From the NCBI GenBank assembly GCA_019422005.1, contig JAHZEF010000004.1, forward strand, positions 32,386 to 49,968: 17,583 nucleotides of DNA. The letters run 5' to 3'. A program made the translations under genes and the position numbers. The notes beneath the pieces are model-generated. The model did no database searches. It was not told the origin of the DNA and was given only the letters and a program-made list of their open reading frames with translations. The DNA comes from Clostridiales bacterium (GTDB lineage Bacteria > Bacillota > Clostridia > Oscillospirales > Oscillospiraceae). Of the stretch, positions 1-6,585 are shown piece after piece. Position 1 is the first letter of the stretch. Each line of letters starts with the position of its first letter.

Positions 1-25
1 GCCCCGGCAAAATCAGGACGCAAAG

Positions 26-68
26 AGGGAGTCCTCCGCAAAACCATTCGTTCTGCGGATGGCTCCCT
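26..68. other. Imperfect stem-loop near the left edge
   Basis: Arms 26-40 and 54-68 pair as AGGGAG/CTCCCT and TCCGCA/TGCGGA, with one wobble, one C-G pair and one mismatch between them, around a 13-base loop. No reading frame in 1-88 looks like a real protein end, so this is probably the 3' untranslated part of a transcript that starts to the left of the window. The role is unknown. It may simply be upper structure ahead of the terminator at 89-131. Confidence 0.3.
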
Positions 69-88
69 TGCTCTGAACCGGTTTTTGA

Positions 89-131
89 TGCCGCCCCTGC
101 GGCAGCACGCCAAAGGCGGCGGCATTTTTTT
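89..131 (+). terminator. Probable intrinsic terminator of an upstream transcript
   Basis: TGCCGCC at 89-95 pairs with GGCGGCA at 118-124, directly followed by seven T (125-131). The 22-base loop contains a smaller competing hairpin (GCCGC 90-94 with GCGGC 99-103). The T-run points to termination of plus-strand transcription entering from the left, so the PepSY gene at 217 is probably transcribed from its own promoter. Confidence 0.5.
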
Positions 132-178
132 CTTCTGAAATTCCTTCCGCTTTTAATGTTCTTTTCATCTTTCCCCGG

Positions 179-184
179 TATACT
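179..184 (+). promoter_or_regulatory. Probable -10 box for the PepSY lipoprotein gene
   Basis: TATACT lies 33 bases ahead of the chosen ATG and just upstream of an AAAGAAAGG ribosome binding site. No good -35 hexamer stands 16-18 bases upstream, so the promoter is either weak or activator-dependent, or the call is wrong. Confidence 0.4.
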
Positions 185-216
185 ATCACCATAACGGAAA
201 GAAAGGTGTGGACAGC

Positions 217-1233
217 ATGAAAAGACTGTTTCCCATTGCAATCGCATCCCTGGCGCTGGCCGCTGTTCTGGCCGGCTGCGCCGCTTCCCCCAAAACCAGC
301 GAACCCGGCTACGTCGGGCTGGATTCCGCCAAGCATACGGCGCTGAACGCCTCCAGCCTCGCGGCGTCCGACGTCTCCTTTACCACAGCCGAACTCGGCG
401 AGCGGGACGGCACCGCCTATTATGAACTGGATTTCACCGACGGCTCCCAAAACTACCGCTACGCCGTCGACGCCGTCACCGGCGCCGTCATCGAATCCAG
501 CACCAGCCCTCTGCAGGCAGACGGGGACGGGCTGGACGAGGCCCGCGCTGCGGAAATCGCCCTGCAGCATGCAGGCGTAACCGAATCCGACACCTCCTAT
601 CTTCTGGTGCGGCCGGACTTCGAGGACGGCATCCAGGTTTATGATGTGGAATTTTACGTCCCCTCCGCCGCCCGGGAATACGACTATGAAATCGACGCTT
701 CCACCGGCGAAATCCGCAGCTTTGACCAGGACGCCGAGGGGTATGCGCCGCAGCCCTCCGCCGGTTCCGGCACGTCTGCCGGCGCCGCGGCCATCGGGGA
801 AGACAAGGCCCGGCAGATTGCCCTGGATCACGCCGGCATAGCGGAGGCCGACACCGGGTATCTCAGCGTCAAGCTGGATTTTGACGACGGCGTCCAGGTT
901 TACGACGTGGAATTCTACGTCCCCGCCACCGCTTCGGAATATGATTATGAAATTGATGCCGCCACCGGCGAAATCCGCAGCTTTGACCAGGACGCCGAAG
1001 GCTGGCAGCCCGGTACCGGAGGCACCGCCAAAACAGAGCAGGAAATCCGCGATATCGCCCTGGCCAAAGTACCCGGCGCCACATCGCAGGAAATTCGCCT
1101 GTCTCTGGATCAGGATGACGGCAAGTTGCTCTATGAAGGCAAAATCGTCCACGACGGAATGGAGTACGAATTTGAAATCGACGCTTACAGCGGCGCCATT
1201 CTGGAGTGGGAGGCAGATTCCGTATTCGACTGA
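217..1233 (+). CDS. PepSY-repeat lipoprotein
   Basis: A 338-residue exported lipoprotein. The signal peptide ends in a lipobox, LAGC, with Cys21 as the lipidated residue. The rest is four PepSY-like units, each ending in a Y-x-Y/F-E-I-D-A-x-[ST]-G motif. Units 2 and 3 are near copies of each other. PepSY domains are known as inhibitory or sensor modules of exported proteins, often linked to protease control in the envelope; the partner here is unknown. I chose ATG 217 because AAAGG at 202-206 is 10 bases upstream; the in-frame GTG at 208 has no room for a ribosome binding site. It stands alone, with its own -10 box upstream and a hairpin about 200 bases downstream. The product class is clear; its exact role is not. 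Confidence 0.85.
   Translation: MKRLFPIAIASLALAAVLAGCAASPKTSEPGYVGLDSAKHTALNASSLAASDVSFTTAELGERDGTAYYELDFTDGSQNYRYAVDAVTGAVIESSTSPLQADGDGLDEARAAEIALQHAGVTESDTSYLLVRPDFEDGIQVYDVEFYVPSAAREYDYEIDASTGEIRSFDQDAEGYAPQPSAGSGTSAGAAAIGEDKARQIALDHAGIAEADTGYLSVKLDFDDGVQVYDVEFYVPATASEYDYEIDAATGEIRSFDQDAEGWQPGTGGTAKTEQEIRDIALAKVPGATSQEIRLSLDQDDGKLLYEGKIVHDGMEYEFEIDAYSGAILEWEADSVFD
701..998 (+). repeat. Duplicated PepSY unit with a 37-bp identical block
   Basis: Bases 701-737 and 962-998 are identical over 37 bp at a distance of 261 bp, exactly 87 codons. Flanking parts of the two units encode nearly the same protein but differ at several synonymous sites (for example TATGATGTG against TACGACGTG). The duplication is therefore older than the identical block, which suggests local gene conversion or strong constraint there. 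Confidence 0.8.
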
Positions 1234-1429
1234 ATCCCGCGCCGCCGTCCGGCCGTCCCCGTGCCCTGCGGAAGAACCGGTGATCCCCGAGGCGGCAAAA
1301 CGGCCTGCAGCAGCCATTGCTGCCAAATACGCCCAATGCCGCAGAATATCTTTGGAAGCGCAAAACAGGGAGGGCTTTATAGAAGCCGTTTCCCCTGCGG
1401 CGGCCGCCTGAACGCTTTGTCAGGCAGCA

Positions 1430-1488
1430 GCGCCCATGCAGCGGATGCTGCATGGGCGCCTGAAGTCCTGCAGACCGGTCGTCTGCAG
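1430..1488. terminator. Two perfect hairpins between converging genes
   Basis: First hairpin: GCGCCCATGCAGC (1430-1442) pairs perfectly with 1447-1459 around a 4-base loop. Second hairpin: CTGCAGAC (1468-1475) pairs with GTCTGCAG (1481-1488) around 5 bases. They sit between the convergent PepSY gene (ends 1233) and the ferritin-like gene (ends 1503), the place for a shared terminator. Neither strand has a T-run after the stems, so termination is inferred from position only. The remainder of 1234-1502 shows no gene. Confidence 0.4.
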
Positions 1489-1502
1489 CGCCGTTATGTA
1501 TT

Positions 1503-1991
1503 TTACAGCCTGCGGCAGATCATGGATCGGATGCACTTGCTGTGGCGCGTCTCATCCGCCGCCATGCAGAGGAATTCATCAGACATATCCGGCCAGCGCT
1601 CCGCAGCCTTTTCATACAGGTCCGCAGTCTTCCGCGCAGTTTCATAACGTCCGCGCAGCGCCTCTGTCAGGCAGGCGGTGCAGTCCGGCTTTTCCGGCTG
1701 CAGGCAGACGCACTTTCCCGTTTCCAGGAAGTACATGGCATGAAGCTTCTGCACATGGCACGCTTTGTCATCCGCCATCTGCCGCAGCGTCCTGGCCTCG
1801 CCGCCGCAGGCCCTGCAGGCAAGGTACCGGTAAACGGCACAGTCATTTTTTTCCATCTGCATCATCTGCAGCACTTCCTCCGCAGGAATTGTCTCACGCT
1901 CTGCCGGCTGCATTCCGCCGCCGGCTGCCGGACAGCCTGCCATAACGCGGCCCCAGACCGCGCTCTGGAGTTTGGGATCAATCGGTTGCAT
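1503..1991 (-). CDS. Ferritin-like domain protein, cysteine-rich
   Basis: A 162-residue protein with the four-helix pattern of the ferritin/rubrerythrin superfamily: helix 1 with E47 and Y54, helix 2 with H79, helix 3 with E117, helix 4 with the E-x-x-H motif at E147/H150. In this superfamily such residues hold a di-iron centre. The helix 2 partner expected three residues before H79 is Lys76, not Glu, so one metal ligand seems lost. There are 12 cysteines, including CRAC, CVC and CTAC clusters, which could bind metal or be redox active. The start is the ATG at 1991, because AAGGAGGG stands 7 bases upstream; a longer in-frame extension to 2084 has no such support. No membrane segment is seen. 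It is divergent from the small gene at 2120. A role in iron or oxidative-stress handling is inference from the fold. Confidence 0.8.
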   Translation of the reverse strand: MQPIDPKLQSAVWGRVMAGCPAAGGGMQPAERETIPAEEVLQMMQMEKNDCAVYRYLACRACGGEARTLRQMADDKACHVQKLHAMYFLETGKCVCLQPEKPDCTACLTEALRGRYETARKTADLYEKAAERWPDMSDEFLCMAADETRHSKCIRSMICRRL

Positions 1992-2119
1992 AATAAAACC
2001 CTCCTTCATCCCAACGTATGCCTCAATTCGTGCCGGCGTGCGCCGCTTCCCAAAATTTCCGCCGAACCGTACGCATAAAACCACGGCGGCGGCGGATACT
2101 GAGTTATGGGGGTGATCGG

Positions 2120-2287
2120 ATGGAACGGAAGCAACCGGCCATGCGGAAGGACGACCTGCGCCTGGAGCCTGAAAAACGGCTTTGTCCCAAATTTGACAAT
2201 GTCAGCATTGCCAGATTCCCGGTAGCCCGCCGGGACGAGATGGGCGTCCGCGTCGTGGACAACTGCGCCGAAGAGCACATCATGTAA
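2120..2287 (+). CDS. Small hypothetical protein, 55 aa
   Basis: A short gene from ATG 2120 with GGGGGTG just upstream, ending in TAA and followed 10 bases later by a strong terminator, which argues that it is real. The product is highly charged, with no signal peptide or membrane segment. It contains single cysteines at the LCPKFD and NCAEEH motifs and methionine as last residue. I do not recognise the family. It diverges from the ferritin-like gene with a 128-base gap that must carry both promoters; I see no convincing -35/-10 pair there. An upstream in-frame start at 2018 is less likely, since it lacks a ribosome binding site and would run through most of the gap. Confidence 0.6.
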   Translation: MERKQPAMRKDDLRLEPEKRLCPKFDNVSIARFPVARRDEMGVRVVDNCAEEHIM

Positions 2288-2297
2288 AACCCCGCAA

Positions 2298-2332
2298 AAA
2301 GAACCCGCCCGATTATGCCGGGCGGGTTCTTT
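2298..2332. terminator. Bidirectional intrinsic terminator
   Basis: A perfect 14-bp stem (2298-2311 with 2319-2332, AAAGAACCCGCCCG on the left) and a 7-base loop. The A-rich left flank (from 2296) and T-rich right flank give both strands a short U-tract. It ends the small gene (stop at 2287) on the plus strand and trxB (stop at 2366) on the minus strand. Confidence 0.85.
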
Positions 2333-2365
2333 CTACAAATTTCACCAATGGCCCTGCGCCCAAAA

Positions 2366-3277
2366 TTACCTCGCCTCTGCGTTCAGCCCGGCGGCGGCCA
2401 GCGTGGCGGCGACAGCGCCGTCGGCCGCCGCCGTCAGGATCTGCCGGATTTCCTTGGTCCGGCAGTCTCCGGCGGCAAAAACTCCCGGCACGTTGGTCCG
2501 GCAGTCCTCACCGGCCCGCAGATAGCCGGCGCCGTCCGTCTCCAGCACGCCCGCAAAACGGCTGTTATCTGGAACCAGGCCGATGGCCACAAACACGCCG
2601 TCCACCGGCAGCGTGCCGGCGTGCGCGCCGGTCAGCTCCACCGCTTCGACCCGTTCCTCGCCTTCCACCGCCGCCACGGCAGTATTCCAGAGGATTTCAA
2701 TCTTCTCCGACGCCGTCACGGCGCTGCGCAGCCTCTGCTCCCCCCGGAATGCGTCGCGCCGGTGAATCAGATATACTTTTTTGCAGACCTTCGCCAGATA
2801 GAGCGCATCCTCCAGCGCCGTATTGCCGCCGCCCACCACGCAGACCGTCCGGTCTCGGAAGAACGCGCCGTCGCAAACCGCGCAATAGCTGACGCCCCGG
2901 CCTGTCAGCCGTTCCTCGCCCGGGCACTCCAGCTTCCGCCTCCTGGCGCCGCCGGCCACGATCACGGCGCGGGCCTCGTAACGCCCGCCCGCCGCCGTGG
3001 CCACCTCCTTGGTCCCGTCCGGAAGCACCGTGAGGGACACGGCCGGCTCATAGCGAATCTCCGCGCCGGACGCGGCGGCCTGCTCGGCGATTCTGGATGC
3101 CAGCTCCCAGCCGGAAATCTTGGGCCAGGACGGATAGTTTTCCACCTCCGCTGTCAGCGTCAGCTGCCCCCCGGCCACGCCCTCCTCCAGCACCAGCACC
3201 GTGAGGCCGGCGCGCATACCGTAGACTGCAGCCGTCAGTCCGGCCGGCCCTGCACCAATTACCAGTAAATCATACAT
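2366..3277 (-). CDS. trxB: Thioredoxin reductase
   Basis: A 303-residue NADPH-dependent thioredoxin reductase, normal length for the low-molecular-weight bacterial type, acting in the cytoplasm to pass electrons from NADPH through FAD to thioredoxin. Visible motifs: GAGPAG (residues 8-13) for FAD; the redox pair CAVC (Cys132, Cys135) inside YCAVCDGAFF; GGGNTA (149-154) and HRRDAFR (172-178) for NADPH; and GVFAAGDC (265-272), the C-terminal FAD motif. The start at ATG 3277 follows an AGGGAGG site; the longer in-frame extension reads through the promoter. No thioredoxin gene lies beside it in the window. It is the last gene of the minus-strand run but has its own extended -10 promoter and ends at the bidirectional terminator at 2298-2332. 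Confidence 0.95.
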   Translation of the reverse strand: MYDLLVIGAGPAGLTAAVYGMRAGLTVLVLEEGVAGGQLTLTAEVENYPSWPKISGWELASRIAEQAAASGAEIRYEPAVSLTVLPDGTKEVATAAGGRYEARAVIVAGGARRRKLECPGEERLTGRGVSYCAVCDGAFFRDRTVCVVGGGNTALEDALYLAKVCKKVYLIHRRDAFRGEQRLRSAVTASEKIEILWNTAVAAVEGEERVEAVELTGAHAGTLPVDGVFVAIGLVPDNSRFAGVLETDGAGYLRAGEDCRTNVPGVFAAGDCRTKEIRQILTAAADGAVAATLAAAGLNAEAR

Positions 3278-3335
3278 GGCGTTCTTTCCTCCCTGCCGCG
3301 GCGTCCCGCACTTCCGGAACGCTGCAATTTTGAGT

Positions 3336-3344
3336 ATTGTACCA
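3336..3344 (-). promoter_or_regulatory. Extended -10 promoter of trxB
   Basis: Read on the minus strand, TGGTACAAT is an extended -10 (TGn plus TACAAT) about 60 bases ahead of the trxB ATG. The -35 position has only a weak TGTATT, which is usual for extended -10 promoters. Confidence 0.5.
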
Positions 3345-3484
3345 CAGCCGCGGCATAAAATACAGCGCTTTCCGGACGATCTTCCGCCGGGCGTTTCCGC
3401 GGCGCTCCCGCCGGCAGGCCGGCCGCCGGTATGGCGGAAGGCGTTCCCCGTGCCCGGCCGCAAAGCTGCCGGGCCAGCCAGGCC

Positions 3485-3519
3485 GAAAAAATCCCGCAGC
3501 CTTTACCCGGCTGCGGGAT
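3485..3519 (-). terminator. Intrinsic terminator of the cold-shock gene
   Basis: A perfect 11-bp stem (ATCCCGCAGCC at 3491-3501 with 3509-3519) and a 7-base loop, followed on the minus strand by six T (complement of 3486-3491). It starts 14 bases after the cold-shock stop codon, a textbook rho-independent terminator. Confidence 0.9.
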
Positions 3520-3532
3520 CGGTCCGGACTGC

Positions 3533-3748
3533 TCAGTCCGCCTGCACATTGACCGCACGCATCTTGCGGCTGTCCTTGGGGTCGGGCTCCGTGTCATAGG
3601 TGACCTTCTGCCCTTCGTTCAGGGAGCGATAGCCGTTGCCCTGAATGGCGGAAAAGTGGACAAACACGTCCTCGCCGCCGTTGTCGTTGGAGATAAAGCC
3701 GTAGCCCTTATCCGCGTTAAACCATTTGACAGTACCGTGATTCATCAT
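3533..3748 (-). CDS. Cold-shock domain protein (CspA family)
   Basis: A 71-residue, single-domain cold-shock protein, the usual length for the family. It carries both RNA-binding motifs: KGYGFI (residues 14-19, RNP1) and VFVHF (28-32, RNP2). Such proteins bind single-stranded RNA and DNA in the cytoplasm and act as RNA chaperones and antiterminators. The gene starts with two consecutive ATG codons (3748 and 3745) placed 6 and 9 bases after AGGAGG; either could be used. It is a single-gene unit with a consensus promoter at 3867-3895, a structured leader of roughly 110 bases and a canonical terminator at 3485-3519. The strong signals suggest an abundant transcript. Which member of the Csp family it is cannot be told from sequence alone. 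Confidence 0.95.
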   Translation of the reverse strand: MMNHGTVKWFNADKGYGFISNDNGGEDVFVHFSAIQGNGYRSLNEGQKVTYDTEPDPKDSRKMRAVNVQAD

Positions 3749-3792
3749 CGGGTACCTCCTGATATAAAATTTGTACCCATAAAAAGAACAAA

Positions 3793-3838
3793 CTCACAAG
3801 CGCAGATCACAAAAGAACAATGATCTACAACCTGTGAG
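3793..3838 (-). promoter_or_regulatory. Two-tier hairpin in the cold-shock mRNA leader
   Basis: In the 5' untranslated region, an outer stem CTCACA/TGTGAG (3793-3798 with 3833-3838) encloses an inner stem AGATCA/TGATCT (3804-3809 with 3821-3826) with an 11-base loop. It lies between the promoter and the ribosome binding site. Long structured leaders are known to give temperature control to csp mRNAs; that this one does so is inference. Confidence 0.5.
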
Positions 3839-3866
3839 AACATAGCAACTTTCTGAATACGCTTTG

Positions 3867-3895
3867 ATTATACCTCAATCCATTGAAAATGTCAA
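3867..3895 (-). promoter_or_regulatory. Full consensus sigma-A promoter of the cold-shock gene
   Basis: On the minus strand, TTGACA (3895-3890), a 17-base spacer and TATAAT (3872-3867): both hexamers match the consensus perfectly at optimal spacing. Transcription would begin near 3860, giving a leader of about 110 bases. It is the strongest promoter seen in the window. Confidence 0.92.
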
Positions 3896-3902
3896 CAGGC
3901 AA

Positions 3903-3937
3903 TCTCAGCGCGCCGGATGGTTTCCGGCGCGCTGAGA
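3903..3937 (-). terminator. Hairpin terminator after the MBOAT/DHHW pair
   Basis: A perfect 15-bp stem (3903-3917 with 3923-3937) with a 5-base loop, starting 28 bases after the stop of the DHHW gene and ending just before the cold-shock promoter. The U-tract on the minus strand is weak (TTGCCTGTT). The position supports a terminator that insulates the two units. Confidence 0.65.
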
Positions 3938-3965
3938 GTCCCCGGGCCGCAGTCCCCCGGCGCCG

Positions 3966-5063
3966 CTATTTCAGCAGCATGCCGGAATTGAGCAGGCTGG
4001 TGGAATAGAGGAAGAGAACATCCTGATCCGCAAAGTCGACAAACTGCTCCAGCAGGCTGGACGCCACATACCGCAGATCGATCAGCGTCACTTTGGAATA
4101 CCCCTCCAGAAACAGCGGCGCAAGGCTGCTGCCGAAGGAATCGCGGAACAGAATCAGTTCCCGGCCGGTTTTGGCGCCGGGGCTTTCCAGCGTTACAATC
4201 GCCTGAGCGCCGCCGGCGAACACATCATAGCCGTCCATGCCGGCAAACCGGTCCACCGTATAGACCGGCTGTGTCCCCTGGAATTCAATGCCGGTCATGG
4301 AAGCGGCGTCCGTCGCCGCGCTGGTCAGGTATGTCAGCACGTCCGGTTCCACGGGGAGCGCCGACTGTCCGCAGTAGGCGCCGTAAAACGGCTCCAGCGT
4401 GTGCGCTTCAAACCCGCCCTCCGGCTCCAGATCTGCGCCCAGCCCCATGGCGTCGGCCAGGGCCTGCGCCACCGGCAGCAGCGCCTCCTGGCGCCAGTGG
4501 GGATCGGTCCGATAGTAATCGTCCAGGCGCAGCAGCGGAAACAAATCCACATACGGCGCATTCACCCGCTCCTGCATCAGCGCAGTCAGCCTGTCATAAT
4601 CCATATGCGGATATCCGTTGGCCGCCGCCGCAAAAAAATTCTTGTCCGGAACAACGGCATACCGGACGTTCATCCCCTGCAGGTAAGTCCCGATCACGGA
4701 ATTGATCTTGTCCGCCGCATACGTCACCTGCGCCTCCCTGAGCGGATCCTCCAGTTTCAGCACATGGTCCCCTACCAGATAAATGCCGTTGTTGTCCATC
4801 TGCCGGAACAGCGTGAATCTGGTCAGCGCCTTCACTGTCCTCCATCCGTCCCGCAGGGGGAACTGATCCAGCAGATAGGCCTCCAGATCCTCCATATACG
4901 CGCCGGAGACAACAGCCTGAACCGAACACTCCGGTCGCTGCGCCAGCTTGCGGCGCTCCGACCGGGACACCTCTTCATCCGGCATGGCCAGCCCCCAGGC
5001 GGCCATGCCGAAGAACAGCGCCAGGGAGACCGCGAGGATCGCCGCATATTTGGCTGTTTTCAT
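3966..5063 (-). CDS. DHHW/AlgX-like acetylation partner protein
   Basis: A 365-residue protein with an N-terminal membrane or signal segment (about residues 5-27) and an extracellular SGNH-hydrolase-like body. It has the D-x-H-W signature as TDPHW (Asp187, His189) and a later RDSFGSS block with Ser309. In AlgJ/AlgX-type proteins an Asp-His-Ser triad carries out the final O-acetyl transfer to polysaccharide. Firmicute relatives are filed as DHHW proteins. It starts at ATG 5063, 7 bases after AAGGAGG, and the RBS overlaps the MBOAT stop codon 12 bases upstream, so the two genes are very probably co-transcribed and translationally coupled. I infer that the MBOAT protein passes acyl groups across the membrane and this protein places them on a wall polymer. 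The polymer is not identified by the sequence. Confidence 0.85.
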   Translation of the reverse strand: MKTAKYAAILAVSLALFFGMAAWGLAMPDEEVSRSERRKLAQRPECSVQAVVSGAYMEDLEAYLLDQFPLRDGWRTVKALTRFTLFRQMDNNGIYLVGDHVLKLEDPLREAQVTYAADKINSVIGTYLQGMNVRYAVVPDKNFFAAAANGYPHMDYDRLTALMQERVNAPYVDLFPLLRLDDYYRTDPHWRQEALLPVAQALADAMGLGADLEPEGGFEAHTLEPFYGAYCGQSALPVEPDVLTYLTSAATDAASMTGIEFQGTQPVYTVDRFAGMDGYDVFAGGAQAIVTLESPGAKTGRELILFRDSFGSSLAPLFLEGYSKVTLIDLRYVASSLLEQFVDFADQDVLFLYSTSLLNSGMLLK

Positions 5064-5075
5064 ACCCGGGCCTCC

Positions 5076-6470
5076 TTAAAACCGAAAATACAGAAACGGA
5101 TTGAACGATCCATCCACCAGGCTGGCGGTCGCAGCGGTCAGCAGCAGCGCTGTGGCCAGAGGTTCCGCCACGGTCATGACCTTCGACTGCTCCACCCGCG
5201 CATACAGCCGCTTTCCCAACGGGAGGGCCGCCGCTGCGCAGACGGCCAGCAGAACCGCATAGCTCCGCAGATAATAGAGCGCGCCGGCGCTGGCCGCCGG
5301 AAGGCCGGCCAGGCCGAAGAGCCCGGCCAGATCCGCCCGGACGCCCGCAAGGCCGTCGGCATTGAAGATGACAAAGCTGACAAGAATCAGCAGCAGCACA
5401 TACAAATGCTGCAGCAGCCGGGGCCACCGCTCCAGGAGCCGGCCCAGCCACAGCTTTTCCACGATCAGCAGCACGCCGAACATGGCTCCCCAGAGGACAA
5501 AGTTCCAGCTGGCCCCGTGCCACAGGCCCGTCAGGAGCCAGACAACGGCCAGATTCCGCAGCCATTTCCCGCGGCTGGTGCGGTTGCCTCCCAGCGGAAT
5601 ATAGACATAGTCCCGGAACCATCCGCCCAGCGTCATATGCCAGCGCCTCCAGAACTCGGAGATGGAGCGGGAAACGTACGGATAGTCGAAATTCTCCGGG
5701 AAATGGAAGCCGAAAATCCGCCCCAGCCCGATGGCCATATCCGAGTACCCGGAGAAATCAAAATAAATCTGGAACGTAAACGCCGCCGCATAAATCCAGT
5801 AAAACAGCACGCTAGGGTCATCTGAAGCGCGAAATGCCGCGCAGAGCTCGCCCATGGCGTTGGCCAGAAGCACCTTCTTGGCCAGGCCGAACGCAAAGCG
5901 GCGCATCCCCAGCGCCATCCCTTCCAGCGTGCTCTTCCGCCGTTCCAACTCCGCCGAGACGTCGGTGTAGCGCACAATCGGCCCGGCGATCAGCTGCGGG
6001 AACAGGCAGACAAAGGTGGCAAACGTGGCAAAGTTTTTCTGTGCATGCGCCCGGCCCCGGTAGACGTCAATGGTATAGGACATGGTCTGGAACGTAAAAA
6101 AGCTGATTCCGATGGGCAGCGGCACGCCGGTCAGCGGCAAAGCCGTCCCAAGCAGCGCGTTCACGGTCCCTATCAGAAAATCGGCATATTTGAAAAAGCC
6201 CAGCAGCCCCAGATTGATCACCAGGGAACTCACCAGGAAGGCTTTCATTTTCCCGGGGCTGTCCCGATGCTTTTCGATCAGAAGGCTCCAGAAGTAATCG
6301 CTGACGGATGAAATCAGCAGCAGCGTCACATAGACCGGCTCGCCGAAACAGTAGAACACCAGGCTGGCCAGCAGCAGTACGCCGTTGCGCCACGCCCGGG
6401 GGGAAAGGAAATAGAGCAGAAGCGTCAGCGGCAGGAACGCATATAAAAAAGTGATGCTTGAAAACAGCAT
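5076..6470 (-). CDS. MBOAT-family membrane O-acyltransferase (AlgI/DltB/PatA-like)
   Basis: A 464-residue polytopic membrane protein of the length usual for AlgI-type MBOAT enzymes. Conserved blocks are visible: QIYFDFSGYSDMAIGLGR (about 234-251), EFWRRWHMTLGGWFRDYVYIP (His278) and GLWHGASWNF (His318, the family's catalytic histidine). Such proteins move acyl groups, mostly acetyl, from the cytoplasm to extracellular glycans. I chose ATG 6470 because GAGG lies 6 bases upstream and MLFSSITFLYAFLPL is the typical N-terminus; ATG 6488 has no site. It is followed after 12 bases by the DHHW gene, forming the standard two-gene acetylation pair. No promoter is obvious in the 115-base gap upstream, which holds a long hairpin, so readthrough from the DUF4358 gene is possible. 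AlgI is the safest comparison; DltB is less likely because dltA and dltC are absent. Confidence 0.92.
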   Translation of the reverse strand: MLFSSITFLYAFLPLTLLLYFLSPRAWRNGVLLLASLVFYCFGEPVYVTLLLISSVSDYFWSLLIEKHRDSPGKMKAFLVSSLVINLGLLGFFKYADFLIGTVNALLGTALPLTGVPLPIGISFFTFQTMSYTIDVYRGRAHAQKNFATFATFVCLFPQLIAGPIVRYTDVSAELERRKSTLEGMALGMRRFAFGLAKKVLLANAMGELCAAFRASDDPSVLFYWIYAAAFTFQIYFDFSGYSDMAIGLGRIFGFHFPENFDYPYVSRSISEFWRRWHMTLGGWFRDYVYIPLGGNRTSRGKWLRNLAVVWLLTGLWHGASWNFVLWGAMFGVLLIVEKLWLGRLLERWPRLLQHLYVLLLILVSFVIFNADGLAGVRADLAGLFGLAGLPAASAGALYYLRSYAVLLAVCAAAALPLGKRLYARVEQSKVMTVAEPLATALLLTAATASLVDGSFNPFLYFRF

Positions 6471-6488
6471 GGCGCACCTCACAAACAT

Positions 6489-6546
6489 GTCTGAACGCGT
6501 CAGACGCCGGGAGGCCGGCGGGTTTCAAACCGCCGGCCTCCCGGCG
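6489..6546. terminator. Long perfect hairpin between the DUF4358 and MBOAT genes
   Basis: A 17-bp perfect stem (6505-6521 with 6530-6546) and an 8-base loop, preceded by a smaller hairpin GTCTGA/TCAGAC (6489-6494 with 6500-6505). It starts 39 bases after the DUF4358 stop codon on the minus strand. No T-run follows, so it could be a factor-dependent or weak terminator, or a processing site that protects the upstream mRNA while letting some transcription into the MBOAT gene. Confidence 0.5.
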
Positions 6547-6585
6547 CGAAGGGAATCCGGCCGCGCTCGGTTCCGGGCCTCTCCG

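Noticed and set aside
13..1326. A 437-codon open frame on the minus strand
   Set aside because: It is antisense to the PepSY lipoprotein gene, which has an RBS, a signal peptide with lipobox and recognisable repeats. High GC keeps the opposite frame open.
2315..3268. A 317-codon open frame on the plus strand
   Set aside because: It is antisense to trxB, whose motifs are complete.
3278..3484. Possible small gene between trxB and the cold-shock terminator
   Set aside because: Short frames exist but none has an RBS or sensible composition. The stretch holds the trxB promoter and leader.
4401..5825. A 474-codon open frame on the plus strand
   Set aside because: It lies across the DHHW and MBOAT genes, both with clear family motifs and RBSs. 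Its translation is low-complexity, rich in Arg, Gln and Pro, with no domain.
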